Assembly (NCBI GenBank): GCA_963971405.1
Contig: OZ020484.1
Span: 34,060,770 to 34,124,769, forward strand
Direction: 5' to 3'
Length of the DNA: 64,000 bases
From: Psococerastis gibbosa
Taxonomy: Eukaryota > Arthropoda > Insecta > Psocodea > Psocidae
The stretch's first letter is position 1. Each line of letters begins with the position of its first letter. The position numbers were made by a program, and so were the translations under genes. The notes below the pieces were generated by a model. It saw only the letters and a program-made list of their open reading frames with translations, did not search any database and was not told the DNA's origin. Shown one piece after another: positions 1 to 9,350 of the stretch.

Positions 1-124
1 TTATTTAAACATGTACAGGACAATTTGTTTATATCATAATTACTATAAACGATTGTCCCTCGAAAAACCTCCCGCATTTTCCGTTTTTTGTGTGCTCCAA
101 TTCAAATATTTCAGGAAATTTTAT

Positions 125-1152
125 TCGTAGAGTTGTATATCACATGTTGAAATGTCCAAATTTTCGATTCCGAGATTTCAACGCATTTACACGTTTTGAG
201 GTCCCTGGAACCCAAAAAAGTGGTTTTTACGAAATGTCTGTCTGTCTGTCGCTCTGTCTGTCTGTCTGTCGGTACATCAATTTCCGCAAACTACTCGGTC
301 GATTTTGATGAAATTTGACATGTAGGTTCACAAAAATCATACCTCGAGACCATTTATTTTTATTTTGGGCTAACTGAATTTGGGGGTTTTCTTCTCAAAA
401 AACTAAAAATAAAAAAAAATATTTCTCAAAAACGGCTCCAACGATTTCTTTTCAACTCACATATATTGTAGTCGTTATTAATGTTAACGCAATGCGGGGG
501 GTCGCTTGCCACTTGATAGTTTGCTTCTGGGGGTAAAAAAATAAAAATAACCAAATTTTAATGAAAAATGACTAAAAAATAATTTATTCTGTGAAACCTT
601 TCCATCGATGATTTCTACCTTCAGGCATCTTTTAGGTGTTAAATTGAGTTACGAAACCGGACAGGTTGCTTTACCAAAAAACTATTTGGTTTTGTGCAAA
701 AAAAATGTTTTTGCAAAAATGAAAATTCACGCTCAAATGCCCTGCCATTATTGGTGTGTGGTAATGTAATGTAATGTCTGACCTATCTATAATTTACCTC
801 ACCTCCAGTGACGTCAGGTGGACAACCCCCCCCCCCCCTCCCACCCGAGATGTCCGAAATTTATCAATAGGAAAATTATTTACCATGAAATTACTCGTTT
901 TCTCTATCTACTAATTGATAAATTAGAAAGCATGTTCGTTGGCCAGGTGGTAGCGTGCTTGTACTTGTGCGAGTCTCTACACGCCATGCGATCGGAGACG
1001 TGTCGTAACTCGACACAAGTACCTATTAGGTAACTTAGTGAGGCGACTGAAGAGGTCAATCGGATACATTCATTGAATTGTTTGTATGCGTTTAACCTTT
1101 TTATAAAAAAACATAAGATTAGATAAGATAGTAAACTCGGACCGGTTCTTTT
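125..1152 (+). repeat. Dispersed repeat R1, copy 1, split by a SINE
   Basis: About 800 bp of non-coding repeat. The same sequence returns reverse-complemented at 39,535-40,405 and in rearranged pieces near 29.97, 43.0 and 57.5 kb. It carries a TCTG microsatellite (about 238-272) just after a conserved stretch containing GGAACCCAAAAAAGTGG, a short run of C at 829-840, and a right part ending near CATGTTCG, then AGTAAACTCGG. A SINE at 939-1129 interrupts that right part. The short open frames here are not conserved as protein between copies. No terminal repeat or transposase is visible, so the class is unknown. The (TCTG)n plus 'TCAAAATCG' context is seen in many arthropod repeats. Confidence 0.75.
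939..1129 (+). mobile_element. tRNA-derived SINE, family A, inserted in R1
   Basis: A box-like TGGCCAGGTGG lies at about 940-950 and a degenerate B box (GATCGGAGAC) about 40 bp later. A unique body and an A-rich end follow. The uninterrupted R1 copy at 39.5 kb has CATGTTCG joined directly to AGTAAACTCGG, so it is an empty site that defines this insertion. Relatives lie at 8.1, 28.5, 36.1, 40.9, 42.4 and 57.2 kb. A Pol III origin is inferred from the box A match; the parent tRNA was not identified. Confidence 0.75.
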
Positions 1153-1255
1153 GATACACATCTCACTATATTGCCGTGGCTATCAGCAATAGGCCACAGT
1201 TAAGGAACTCCTTCGAACTGATATCATCAGTTCCATTTCAGTAATAGTATCCACC

Positions 1256-1620
1256 TTTGAGTTGTGGTGCTACAGAAGAATCTTGAAAATCCCATGGAGA
1301 GACCGCATAACCAACGAAGAAGTGCTCCATAGAATAAATGGAAAAAAATAGCTATTATGTGGCCACCATTTCAACAAAAAGAGGAAAATGGATGGGGCTT
1401 ATTTTGAGACACTAAAGGCTCCTCAAGAACATCATTGAGGGTATGGTTGAAGGCACCAACTCAAGAGGACGACAAAGGAAGGAGTACCTAGAGGATGTCA
1501 TGAAAAACCTATGGTACGATATATGATATATATAGATGTATAAAGGACTGAAAAGGACCGCACAAAACAGACAAGAGAAGAATACAACATTCGCTGCAAA
1601 CCAATCCATAGATTGAAACT
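1256..1620 (+). pseudogene. Decayed LINE reverse-transcriptase C-terminus
   Basis: Translation from 1256 gives FELWCYRRILKIPWRDRITN, the familiar segment after the reverse-transcriptase domain of many arthropod LINE ORF2 proteins, ending at an in-frame stop near 1348. In another frame around 1410-1512 the text continues with IIEGMVEGTNSRGRQRKEYL, the usual downstream motif of the same proteins. A stop and a frame change separate the two parts, so this is a dead 5'-truncated copy. The LINE clade cannot be fixed from this fragment. Confidence 0.75.
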
Positions 1621-1683
1621 CAAGAAGAAGATCCACATTCACTATGCAATACTTAGTCATAGTAAATAAAATAACTTTGTCAA

Positions 1684-1845
1684 GAATTGACTTACTTGAC
1701 TTAAGTTGGCGCGTCCAGCCCGGGGGGACTTTCGGCCGCTGCCACTAAACCACGCCACCTCGGACGATCTTCCGTCGCTCGCATCCAATCTCGGGTGCCG
1801 GTGGCGTGCACATCTTCGAGCACTTGGTCTCTCCATCTTTGTCAA
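1684..1845 (-). repeat. LINE 3' end fragment with (AAGTC)n-like tail
   Basis: Read on the minus strand the fragment ends in AAGTCAAGTAAGTC-like units. It shares the GGCGC...AGCCC...GGGGACTTT(T/C)GGCCGC block with the insertion at 7,319-7,403, whose flanking target duplication shows it is a retroposon. It follows directly after the LINE relic at 1.26-1.62 kb but in the opposite orientation, so the two need not be one element. Confidence 0.45.
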
Positions 1846-1860
1846 GTATTACTGAAATAT

Positions 1861-2831
1861 ATTAAAATCGACCGGTTTCGGCACTGAGCCATCATCAGCT
1901 AGGCTACAGCCATATAACACTAAATAAATTGACGAGTAGAAACAATGGTTTGGGATAGTTATGTTGGTGGCGTTAGGAAAATTGGTGGCAGGCTCTATAT
2001 AATAATTTTAGTACATCGTTAAGAACATTTTTCCCTGAGTATTTTTTATAATTTATATCACCTAGCTCTGGGAGTTCAGTCCTAGGTTTTTTTTACACAT
2101 CAAGTTCAATACCGGTAACTCTGGCCAACCCCTCTTTAGTGACTGCTACATTATTTTTTAATTTTTTAATGTAGTTACTTTAAGCGGAGACTTTTTCAAT
2201 CTAAACAATCTGCGATCAATATTTCATTAGAAATTTGACTTTGGCGCAAAAAAACTGGAAAGAAGAGTATTTCTTCTAATTAAGGGAAGCGACATTGCTG
2301 ATAGCTCTTCAATGGATATTTCATGTGTAATTTGACTTTGTAAAAAAAAAAAAAAACCGGCATCCAATTTACTCCTAATTCTCCCATAAAGTTTCCCGAA
2401 AAACCAGCATGAGATCTCGCGATGAAGCTTGAGCAATCTAAAGAAACCTTATTTACGGACCTTAAAAAAAAATGACAAAACCCCGGGGTTTTATCTCATA
2501 TCCTCTTTTCGGCCGAAATTTTTCATCTTCACTCTTATTAGAACTTTATTCTATATGGTTTCACGGCCTCTTAGGTTCTATCTAAGGAAATTATACACAA
2601 TACAAATTTATGGTCGAGTGATATTTTCAATTTCAAAGGAGAAATTTCACTGTTTATGACATTGTTATCAACCGCGTAGATCTTTAATACTGACTGGGGT
2701 TTAGGTTGTTTCAACTCGAACGTTGTTTCTTATTTTCATTGTTATTTATTATTTTCTCTGACAACTGCGAATATAGCACGTTCTCATTGGCGCCATCCGC
2801 GCTCACTTGGCAAAAATATTGGGGGTACTCA
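1861..2831. other. Non-coding, no gene seen
   Basis: AT-rich, with a block near 1869-1902 (ACCGGTTTCGGCACTGAG, then CATCATCAG) that resembles the ends of old insect-type transposons. A motif containing AATTTGACTTTG occurs twice about 100 bp apart (near 2232 and 2329), a weak local duplication. No coding signal or RNA gene recognised. Confidence 0.5.
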
Positions 2832-2947
2832 GATGTAAACAGTGCCGGCCCTGAGGGGGCCGTGGGCACAAAATACAGGGTCTGTATAATAAGTAACCGG
2901 ACTGACCTCAGGAAATTTTTTATTGGCAAAATATGTACAATTTTTCT

Positions 2948-3919
2948 TTAGAAATCTTCAAAGTAGTCCCCATTAGAGTCGATAACACACTGATACCGGA
3001 TTTTCCAATCCTCGAACGCTCCCTATAAGTCGACAACCTCGATGCTGTCTCTCGTCGTAGCACGTTGAAAGTTTTCCAGAGTTCCGAACCGCGTCCCCTT
3101 AAGGTGTCTCTTGATCTTGGGGAACAGAAAGAAGTCCGCATTAGAGTCGATAACACACTGATACCGGATTTTCCAATCCTCGAACGCTCCCTAGAAGTCG
3201 ACAACCTGGATGCTGTCTCTCGTCGTAGCACGTTGAACGTTTTTCAGAGTCCCGAACCGCGTCCCCTTAAGGTGTCTCTTGATCTTGGGGAACAGAAAGA
3301 AGTCCGCATTAGAGTCGATAACACACTGATACCGGATTTTCTCTAATCCTCGAACGCTCCCTAGAAGTCGGCAACCTCGATGCTGTCTCTCGTCGTAGCA
3401 TGTTGAACGTTTTCCAGAGTCCCGAACCGCGTCCCCTTAAGGTGTCTTTTGATGTTGGGGAACAGAATGAAGTCCGCTGGTACCATATCCGGGCTGTCAG
3501 GAGGCTGTGGCAACGTTGCCCTCGACTGACTGGCCAACTGCTCGGTGACGAGAAGGCAGGTGTGCGACGGAGCATTGTCGTGATGGAGGATCCCCGAATT
3601 GAAAATCTCCGGACGGACTCTTATCGATTCCGACCTCATCTGCGATAGCCCGAATGCTCAGACGACGACCACTGTTCAACACATCACGCATTTTTTGCAT
3701 ATTTGTATCTGTGTGACTCGTTGATGGAGGACCGACGCGCTGTTTGTCATGGACGTCATCGCGGCCCTCCCGGAAATTTCTGTGCCACTGAAACACTTGA
3801 GTTCTGGACAGAGCATCCTCACCGTAAGCCTCTTGTATCATTTGAAGAGTTTCCGTGGCCGTTTTCTTGAGTTTGGCACAAAATTTGATGCTAACACGTT
3901 GCTCGATCGTACGCTCCAT
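2948..3919 (-). pseudogene. Mariner transposase, internally deleted, 3' end triplicated
   Basis: From the Met at 3919 the N-terminus (MERTIEQRVSIKFCAKLKKT onward) is the paired-type DNA-binding half of a mariner transposase, continuing to about ADEVGIDKS. The frame then jumps (around 3600-3620) to the catalytic C-terminal half with HHDNAPSH and PDSPDMVPADF, so the middle of the gene, including the first catalytic Asp region, is gone. The end matches mariner C-termini (stop TAA at 2948-2950, residues GDYFEDF). Before that end, a 56-codon segment starting DF.LFP.IKRHLKGTRFG occurs three times in tandem. It cannot make a working enzyme. Confidence 0.9.
2971..3476 (-). repeat. Three tandem 168-bp units in the mariner transposase end
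   Basis: Units start at 2971, 3139 and 3307 (spacing 168, 168, then about 170 because of a 2-bp insertion near 3342). 168 bp is 56 codons, so the first duplication kept frame. The junction joins VIDSN to ADFFLFPKIKRHL. The normal end codes GGGGACTACTTT and the upstream repeat edge GCGGACTTCTTT, giving 10/12 identical bases for unequal pairing. The units are nearly identical, so the amplification is young relative to the element's decay. Confidence 0.9.
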
Positions 3920-4283
3920 TTTCACTCCGACGACGTAACTGAACACGCACTCAGCTCTCGCTTGATGCTATCTCTCCAAGCGCTGGGAGGCAACAGCTGC
4001 AGCCCGGTTCCCTTTCCCTAGACCCCCCACCACCACTACAGCACCAGATACCGGTCAGCAGACGCTTTGACGGCGCGGGGCAGGCTCAGTCCGGTTACTT
4101 ATTATACAGACCCTGTATGTGTGTTTCAAAACTTTGTTTGGAAATTGTCTTCAACTTTTAATTTTTCTATATTTTTATTTCAAAAAAGAATCTACTTTGT
4201 GGGGTCCGAAATTTCAGGCATTTTTGGGGGGCCGTGGGCCTGTGCCCCAAGTGCCCATAGGTTCATCTGGCACTGGATGTAAA

Positions 4284-5330
4284 ACAATTTTAACAATGGA
4301 TTCTATCATAGCATTGTAGTCTGAGTACATACTACATAGTACATAGTAGTGTACAGTAGTGGTGTCATAGAAATTCCTCATCCCATCGCTTTATTAACCG
4401 GAAACAGACTTCACTTTTACACATTTCTTGTCATCAAAGAGCACCTTAGCACCGTGCGATTCGGCGCCACTTCATCATAAGTGTAAAAATGGAATATTTT
4501 TTAGGAAAAAAAAACGCCATGTCACGAGAACGTATTCATGGTTTACCCCTAAGGACTTGTAGAGGACTCTATATTGATAATCCAGCCCTATTTTGTGATG
4601 TTGTCATCGCGTTTTCCCCTACCTTTGAAGGTAAGGTACCCAGTAACCCATTAATACTCTCGAACTTCGACCTTCCTTTCTACATCTACTATAGTAATTC
4701 CAAATACCATGTTTGCTAAATCCTCCTATTCTCATTCTATTTAATTGTCCTGGATGACTGTAGGTTAGCCTATAGACATATAGTAGGCTACTTTGTAATA
4801 TGAAAAAGTTGTAACACACATCCCGTTGTACTGTATAATTGCCCCTAAAATTATTTTACCCTCAGTACTTATCCGTAAAGCTCAGATAATATTATAAGCA
4901 TCTCCACTAGGGAGTTACCTGTCTTGAAACTAACTAATACCCGAGGTAACCCTGGGGAAAGCCAAAACATGACGTGAATTTCTCTTCCCAACTGTTTCGG
5001 TACATTAGTTTTCCCCCCTAAAACCAAAGTTGCCTAAAAATCCTCCTGAGGATTAAGTCCCTACAGCACATTTGACAAAAACCTTTCATACACATTCAGA
5101 TTTTATGTGTTGACTTTCCGACCAAAATATGAAAATATATGCAAACAAAGCGCGAAATTTATCAGCATCATCAAAAATATTTGATTTAGTTGACTTTGTT
5201 TTCATACCACTAATTTTATCATTTTACGATTACGATTTACGATTTAACGATTGATATGTATAAAACTCTCTAGAATTTTGTAAGCATGCAGGGAAAATTT
5301 GGGGTATTAGGTTACCTATTATTGGCATAG
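4284..5330. other. Non-coding, no gene seen
   Basis: Unique-looking AT-rich DNA. The short open frames (for example around 4489-4719) have no recognisable domain and no splice support. Short direct repeats of GTACATAGTA occur around 4326-4352. Nothing else supported. Confidence 0.5.
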
Positions 5331-5344
5331 CTAGTGCTATACCT

Positions 5345-5672
5345 GAAATTAGAGGATATGGAAAAACTGGGTTTGGGCGGGATTCGAACACACGATCTAT
5401 ACGCCTATCCGGGGCGTCGTCTTAACCGCTGGACCACAAGCCCCGACAATACCGGTAATGTCCAAATCCTATACTTTGCTCTAATTTACATGATTCGTGT
5501 TGCTACACAAGTTAGCAGAACTACACAACTATCTAACCAAACAAGTCTGGGAGCTTACATAATTGCATAGTCGTATACCAATGAAGTGCGGTTATAACGA
5601 GGCGATTACCTCTTCAACCAAAGTTAATTTGATGTCAGTGTTATATATACCATATAATACTACAATGTAGGT
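5345..5672 (-). mobile_element. Retroposon C with tRNA-like module, 14-bp target duplication
   Basis: The element is flanked by CTAGTGCTATACCT at 5331-5344 and 5673-5686, an exact 14-bp duplication typical of LINE-driven insertion. On the minus strand it contains a tRNA-like stretch (about 5445-5370) with a clear B box GTTCGAATCCCGCC and an A-box-like GTCCAGCGGTTAAGACGAC upstream. About 220 bp of unrelated sequence precedes the tRNA-like part, so that module sits near one end rather than at the usual SINE 5' end. A second copy is at about 40,431-40,669 (plus). Confidence 0.85.
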
Positions 5673-5702
5673 CTAGTGCTATACCTACTTGTTGGAAATA
5701 TT

Positions 5703-5822
5703 ATGGGTGGTCATAGCAGGGTGATCATAGCAGGGTGATCATAGCAGGGTGATCATAGCCGGGTGATCATAGCAGGGTGATCATAGTAGGGTGATCATGG
5801 CATGGTGATCATAGCAGGATAG
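5703..5822 (+). repeat. 14-bp minisatellite, about 8 units
   Basis: Tandem units of GGGTGATCATAGCA with few substitutions (GCCGGG, AGTAGGG, TGGCATGG variants). Each unit contains the palindrome TGATCA. The array is too short for satellite DNA and has no spacer structure. Confidence 0.95.
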
Positions 5823-6257
5823 TAGTAATAATAATTTCCCGGCTGTCGAGTGCCAATGGACAGAAAACACTTTAGATTTGCCCTGCTCTCGTCCATTACA
5901 GTGGTTCACTAAATTATGTGTTGTATTAGGCTTCAAGAAAGCAGAAAGCGGAAGCCTAATGCTATGGCGAAATTAAAAAATAATAATAAATCGGTTTTAC
6001 TAGTGCCACTTGCCACCATCAACTGATATACAGTTATATATGTCCGCAACGATTGCGTTTACTATTTAAATTTTAAGTACCTACAGTTGAACTACAGTCA
6101 TTTAGCCTTTTCACGTGCAATTCAATAAAAACCGTTGGAGATAAAAACACAGGGGCAAAAAGACTTTAAGGCACTAGCCTGTTTATATAATGCCCATAAC
6201 ATTGTACGTCGGATTTGAAGCCAGGTAGACTCAGTGAAAATGGATCGAGATCGTTTA
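5823..6257. other. Non-coding, no gene seen
   Basis: AT-rich unique sequence between the minisatellite and a hairpin element. No coding or RNA signal recognised. Confidence 0.5.
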
Positions 6258-6400
6258 GGCGCCCATTCCACATGCGTCAATCGTCAATGAAAAATGACAT
6301 AAATTGACGTGGCAGCAGATTTTTTAGTGTGGCTTTAATGTCTGCTAAAACGTCATTTTTCAATTTTTCGTTGACGATTGACGAATGTGGAATGGGCGCC
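6258..6400. mobile_element. GGCG-ended hairpin MITE (H1), simple form
   Basis: A near-perfect palindrome of 143 bp with ends GGCGCCCATTCCAC and the complement. TTA lies to the left and TAA to the right, so the 3-bp flank is inverted rather than a true direct repeat here. The arm contains GACGTGGCAGCAGA, shared with the larger hairpins at 20.3, 35.8, 59.3 and 62.8 kb. TWA targets and GG-starting ends suggest a PIF/Harbinger-type MITE (inference). Confidence 0.8.
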
Positions 6401-6483
6401 TAAGCATAATAGTCGTATACCAATGATCCTTACAAGCATGTAATTATATTAATTTAATTTATTAACCTAGTGTTTCTGGCATT

Positions 6484-6708
6484 CAAGGGCGGATTTTACC
6501 TCCAATTTGGGGGGGGGGGGTCAGTGGGCTGGTTCAGTGGATTATATAACATTAAAAAACATTATTATTTGTAATTATAATATATAATATAATATATATA
6601 AATATATATATAATATATATAATAAACCCATTGTTATCTAGTGTAAGTTCATTTTTTTTGGGGGGGGGGGTCCGGACGCTCGGACCCCCTCCCTAAAATC
6701 TGCCCTTG
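6484..6708. mobile_element. hAT-type mini-element with internal poly-G runs
   Basis: Ends CAAGGGCGGATTTT and its near complement (AAAATCTGCCCTTG). Flanking 8-mers are CTGGCATT at 6476-6483 and CTGACATT at 6709-6716 (7/8 match). It contains two runs of G just inside the ends and an AT-repeat core (6578-6625). No coding capacity. It belongs to the poly-G group also found at 12.1, 23.4, 31.4, 35.0, 42.0, 59.7 and 63.6 kb. Confidence 0.8.
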
Positions 6709-6716
6709 CTGACATT

Positions 6717-7307
6717 TACTCTGAGATAGGCTCTCTCGAGTATAGAAAGGCTGTCCAGATGACTGGATGGATGGATTGGGTGCATAGTGTTCAGAATAGT
6801 CGGACTGTATGTTGTTTGAAGTAAGTATATACGGTATTCTACGAACAAAGAAGCACTGTGTTTCCCCAAGCTATGCCATTCTATATGTAGTTAGTATTGA
6901 TATTCTATGCTAATAACCCAGAAAATGTCAAATTTCCTGAGATCCCAACAGATTGCTGTCTGTTGAGTTGAAATCACCGAGTAGCTTATAAATGACTAAG
7001 TTTCTCAGTCTCTTTAAATATTGTAGGAAGAACTTTAAGAAGCAAAGTTTTGGGAAACTTGAAGACCTCTAAGAGCACAAAACTTGGCTTTAAGCGATCT
7101 ATTTTCACTTTCTCTTAGCATTTGTCATCTTCAGCTAAAATAGTTATCTCAATGACAATTGAGCTAGATCCTTCTCCTTCCATCATCATTGTCATCATCA
7201 TCATCATAATAGGAGATTAAACTTTACCCATTATTCAATCACTGTCTTTTTGTTTCAGTCATTATGATCTGAGAGTTTCAATCGCTTATTTAAAAAGGAC
7301 ATGCTAC
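6717..7307. other. Non-coding, no gene seen
   Basis: AT-rich sequence with a short CATCAT microsatellite at about 7187-7208. No coding or RNA signal recognised. Confidence 0.5.
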
Positions 7308-7318
7308 GCAGAAAATTG

Positions 7319-7403
7319 ACTTGACTTGACTTAGGGTGGCGCTAACAGCCCATGGGGACTTTTGGCCGCACGTACTATGCCTCTCCATTCCGCTCGATCA
7401 CAA
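7319..7403 (-). mobile_element. Short LINE 3' end insertion
   Basis: 85 bp flanked by an exact 11-bp duplication, GCAGAAAATTG (7308-7318 and 7404-7414). On the minus strand it ends in AAGTCAAGTCAAGT, a simple-repeat tail as many LINEs have, and shares its body with the fragment at 1684-1845. It interrupts the left tip of the hairpin element beginning GCAGAAAATTGGCACCCC, so it is younger than that element. Confidence 0.75.
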
Positions 7404-7743
7404 GCAGAAAATTGGCACCCCGAAATTCGTTGTTTTTATTGACTTTTCATTGTTATTTAACGAATAAAGCAAGTTATTAAAGATTTGGCACATTTAAGTT
7501 GTAAAAGACTACTTCATGCACCATACAATAGGAAATATTTAATTTTTGGTTCTTTCATAAAATTATTGGAGACTACAGACTACAGAATTTATGGAAAAAG
7601 ACACCGAAAATTAATAATACCTTATTATACCTGTATATGATGCTACATGATGATATACCTTAAGTGACCCGAATTTCGAATAACTTCCCGAAATAATGAA
7701 ATAAAAAATGAAAAGTAATTAATTTTGGGGTGCCAATTTTCTA
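7404..7743. mobile_element. Hairpin MITE, diverged member of the GTAGAAGAC family
   Basis: Inverted arms: AGAAAATTGGCACCCCGAAATT at the left and its complement near 7720-7743. Inside the left arm are AAGTTATTAAAGATTTGGC and GACTACTTCATGCA, the same arm text as the GAGTGTAC-ended hairpins at 15.8, 19.3, 20.8 and 36.7-37.4 kb, but the terminal sequences differ. Pieces of the same version are at 25.0-25.3 and 28.38 kb. Confidence 0.7.
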
Positions 7744-8097
7744 CATATCATATCCTCTTAACATTAAAATATATTAAAATATTAAATAAAAACAGCGGGA
7801 GTTATGGTGCAGAAGTAAAAACGAACTAGGTATGTATACAGGTATTCTGCGGTCATTTAGAGCCATCAAAATGCCCGTGTTGCAATAATTTGGAGAAAAG
7901 AGGGGAATTAGTCCCACGCGTAATGATATCTTGTAAGAAGATCCACCATGACCCCAATGACCCCACAGCCAAGATGGGAAAGAGTTGTCCACTCTATTCT
8001 CTGTGTGCATGCAACGCTGACATGACTGTAGAATACCGTACGTAATCAAATAGTTTTTACTTTTATATATACGTATACATATATATTTGTTTTATTT

Positions 8098-8272
8098 ATA
8101 AAAAGGTTAAATCGCGTACAAGCAATTTAATGAATGTATCCAATTAGCCTCTTCAATCGCATCACTAAAACACCTGTGTCGCTTGTCGAGTTGCGACACG
8201 TCTCCGACCGCAAGGTGTGTAGAGTGTAGTGCACAAGTACAAGCACGCTACCACCTTGTCACCGAAGTCACT
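8098..8272 (-). mobile_element. SINE family A copy
   Basis: On the minus strand: the A-box region near 8265, GACGTGTCGCAACTC, then the body with CTCTTCAATCGC complement and an A-rich end. More diverged than the 0.94-kb copy. Confidence 0.65.
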
Positions 8273-8364
8273 TATATTATATATATTGTATATTGTTAAA
8301 AACCTTTCAGCCCCCTAGTGCCACCCTGCATGTGTATAACCCCAAAAAATTAGTTTTAAACTGT

Positions 8365-8410
8365 ATCGTATAGCCTGTTGGGTATAGGCATCCACAATAC
8401 AGAAATCAGA
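8365..8410 (-). pseudogene. Fragment resembling the exon-like stretch at 32.3 kb
   Basis: About 45 bp match 32,318-32,362 (both contain CTGTTGGGTA, GGCATC and GAAATC in order). The corresponding protein text at 32.3 kb ends SDFSIVDAYPTG, here broken by frame differences. It could be a duplicated exon remnant or an old repeat; too short to decide. Confidence 0.25.
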
Positions 8411-8880
8411 ACACCCTGAAGACCACAGAATGCTTAAAACGACGATTTATTTAGCTATTTTTATGAATAAATGCCAAAAGAGATTAAAATTTTTGTGGAG
8501 GAAAAAAAGAATAAATACTTGGCTACATGCTGACCCTTATGGAGGATGCCAAGGTATCAAGGAATGGAAGCTGTAGTAAAAATATTCGTAGAGAGGAGCT
8601 TCGAGCGGGGTTTTATGAGATCAAGTTTGAGTGAATTTGACTTGAGTCCACTGGATATTGTACAGTATTTGCCTCCACAACAGACTGTTTCCGGCCGACT
8701 TGCTTTCAGCACGAAATGATCAAGAATTGGAAACGATGACTGGATTTGGAATAAATTTTGCTGCTGACGCGAGCTGCTGAGAGGAATTTCTAATATGTTT
8801 GGGGACTATACGATTGTAGCCTATATTGAATGCTGCAGCTGATATTGAAGCTAAGCAACTATAGCACTGGGACGCTATTT
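8411..8880. other. Non-coding, no gene seen
   Basis: Unique AT-rich DNA without recognisable coding or repeat content. Confidence 0.45.
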
Positions 8881-9350
8881 TTACGGTGTTGATAATTTCG
8901 GTGCTGCTTTGTTTTAAGGACTTCAGAGTGGATTTTTACTATAAAAAAACTCTCTGGTCTTTGTAGCATTGTTTTTTTCGATGATAATACCGGCAGTGAT
9001 GCTTTTACGTTGTAAATTATAGCAGGGTTGCTTTCTTTTAAGGAGATCGGAATGGAATTTTACGAGATAAACTCTAATTTGGGGGCCGTTTTCCGTAATT
9101 GAAAAAACTCTCTTGAACTCTGTGGTGCTGTTTTCGGCGATGACAATAATTAATTAATTAATCAGCGGAATAGTAATTCCGGTGTTGATGTTTTAAAATA
9201 TTGACCCTCTCTTGATCATTGCTTTGTTTTCTGCAGGGGCGTTGTTAGAATAGTTATTGTTATAATAATTATTTGGGTGTTGATTTTTACGAAAGAAAGA
9301 ACTCTCTATGTATCTATCTTATCTTGTTTTAACGATTAATGATAATTTCG
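8881..9350 (+). repeat. Degenerate internal repeats
   Basis: Words such as AAAAACTCTCT, GATAATTTCGG, GGTGTTGAT/GGTGCTG and TTTTACG recur in the same order several times at uneven spacing of roughly 100-170 bp. This looks like an old tandem array that has lost regularity. No coding frame runs through it. Confidence 0.4.

Larger units (their letters stand above)
2876..4115 (-). mobile_element. Mariner-family DNA transposon (defective)
   Basis: Perfect 29-bp terminal inverted repeats (2876-2904 and 4087-4115, beginning CAGGGTCTGTATAATAAGT) are flanked by TA on each side (2874-2875 and 4116-4117), the Tc1/mariner target duplication. Inside is a minus-strand mariner transposase that has lost its middle and gained a tandem triplication of its C-terminal part. 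The perfect repeats suggest fairly recent mobilisation by a transposase supplied in trans. It sits inside a hAT-type element, so it inserted later. Confidence 0.95.
2840..4275. mobile_element. hAT-type non-autonomous element split by a mariner
   Basis: The left end CAGTGCCGGCCC and the right end GGCACTG form a short inverted repeat starting with CAG. Identical 8-bp target duplications GATGTAAA flank it at 2832-2839 and 4276-4283. An 8-bp duplication with CAGNG ends is the hAT superfamily signature. Without the mariner at 2876-4115 the element is about 196 bp and encodes nothing. A related element with the same CAGTGCCG ends is at 31,825-32,107, and a left end alone is at about 20,235. Confidence 0.85.

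Noticed and set aside
3065-3346. Plus-strand repeated protein with 56-residue units
   Set aside because: These are antisense frames across the triplicated mariner transposase segment.
5703-5822. Regular short repeats resembling a CRISPR array
   Set aside because: Units are head-to-tail with no spacers, and the genome is animal. It is a minisatellite.
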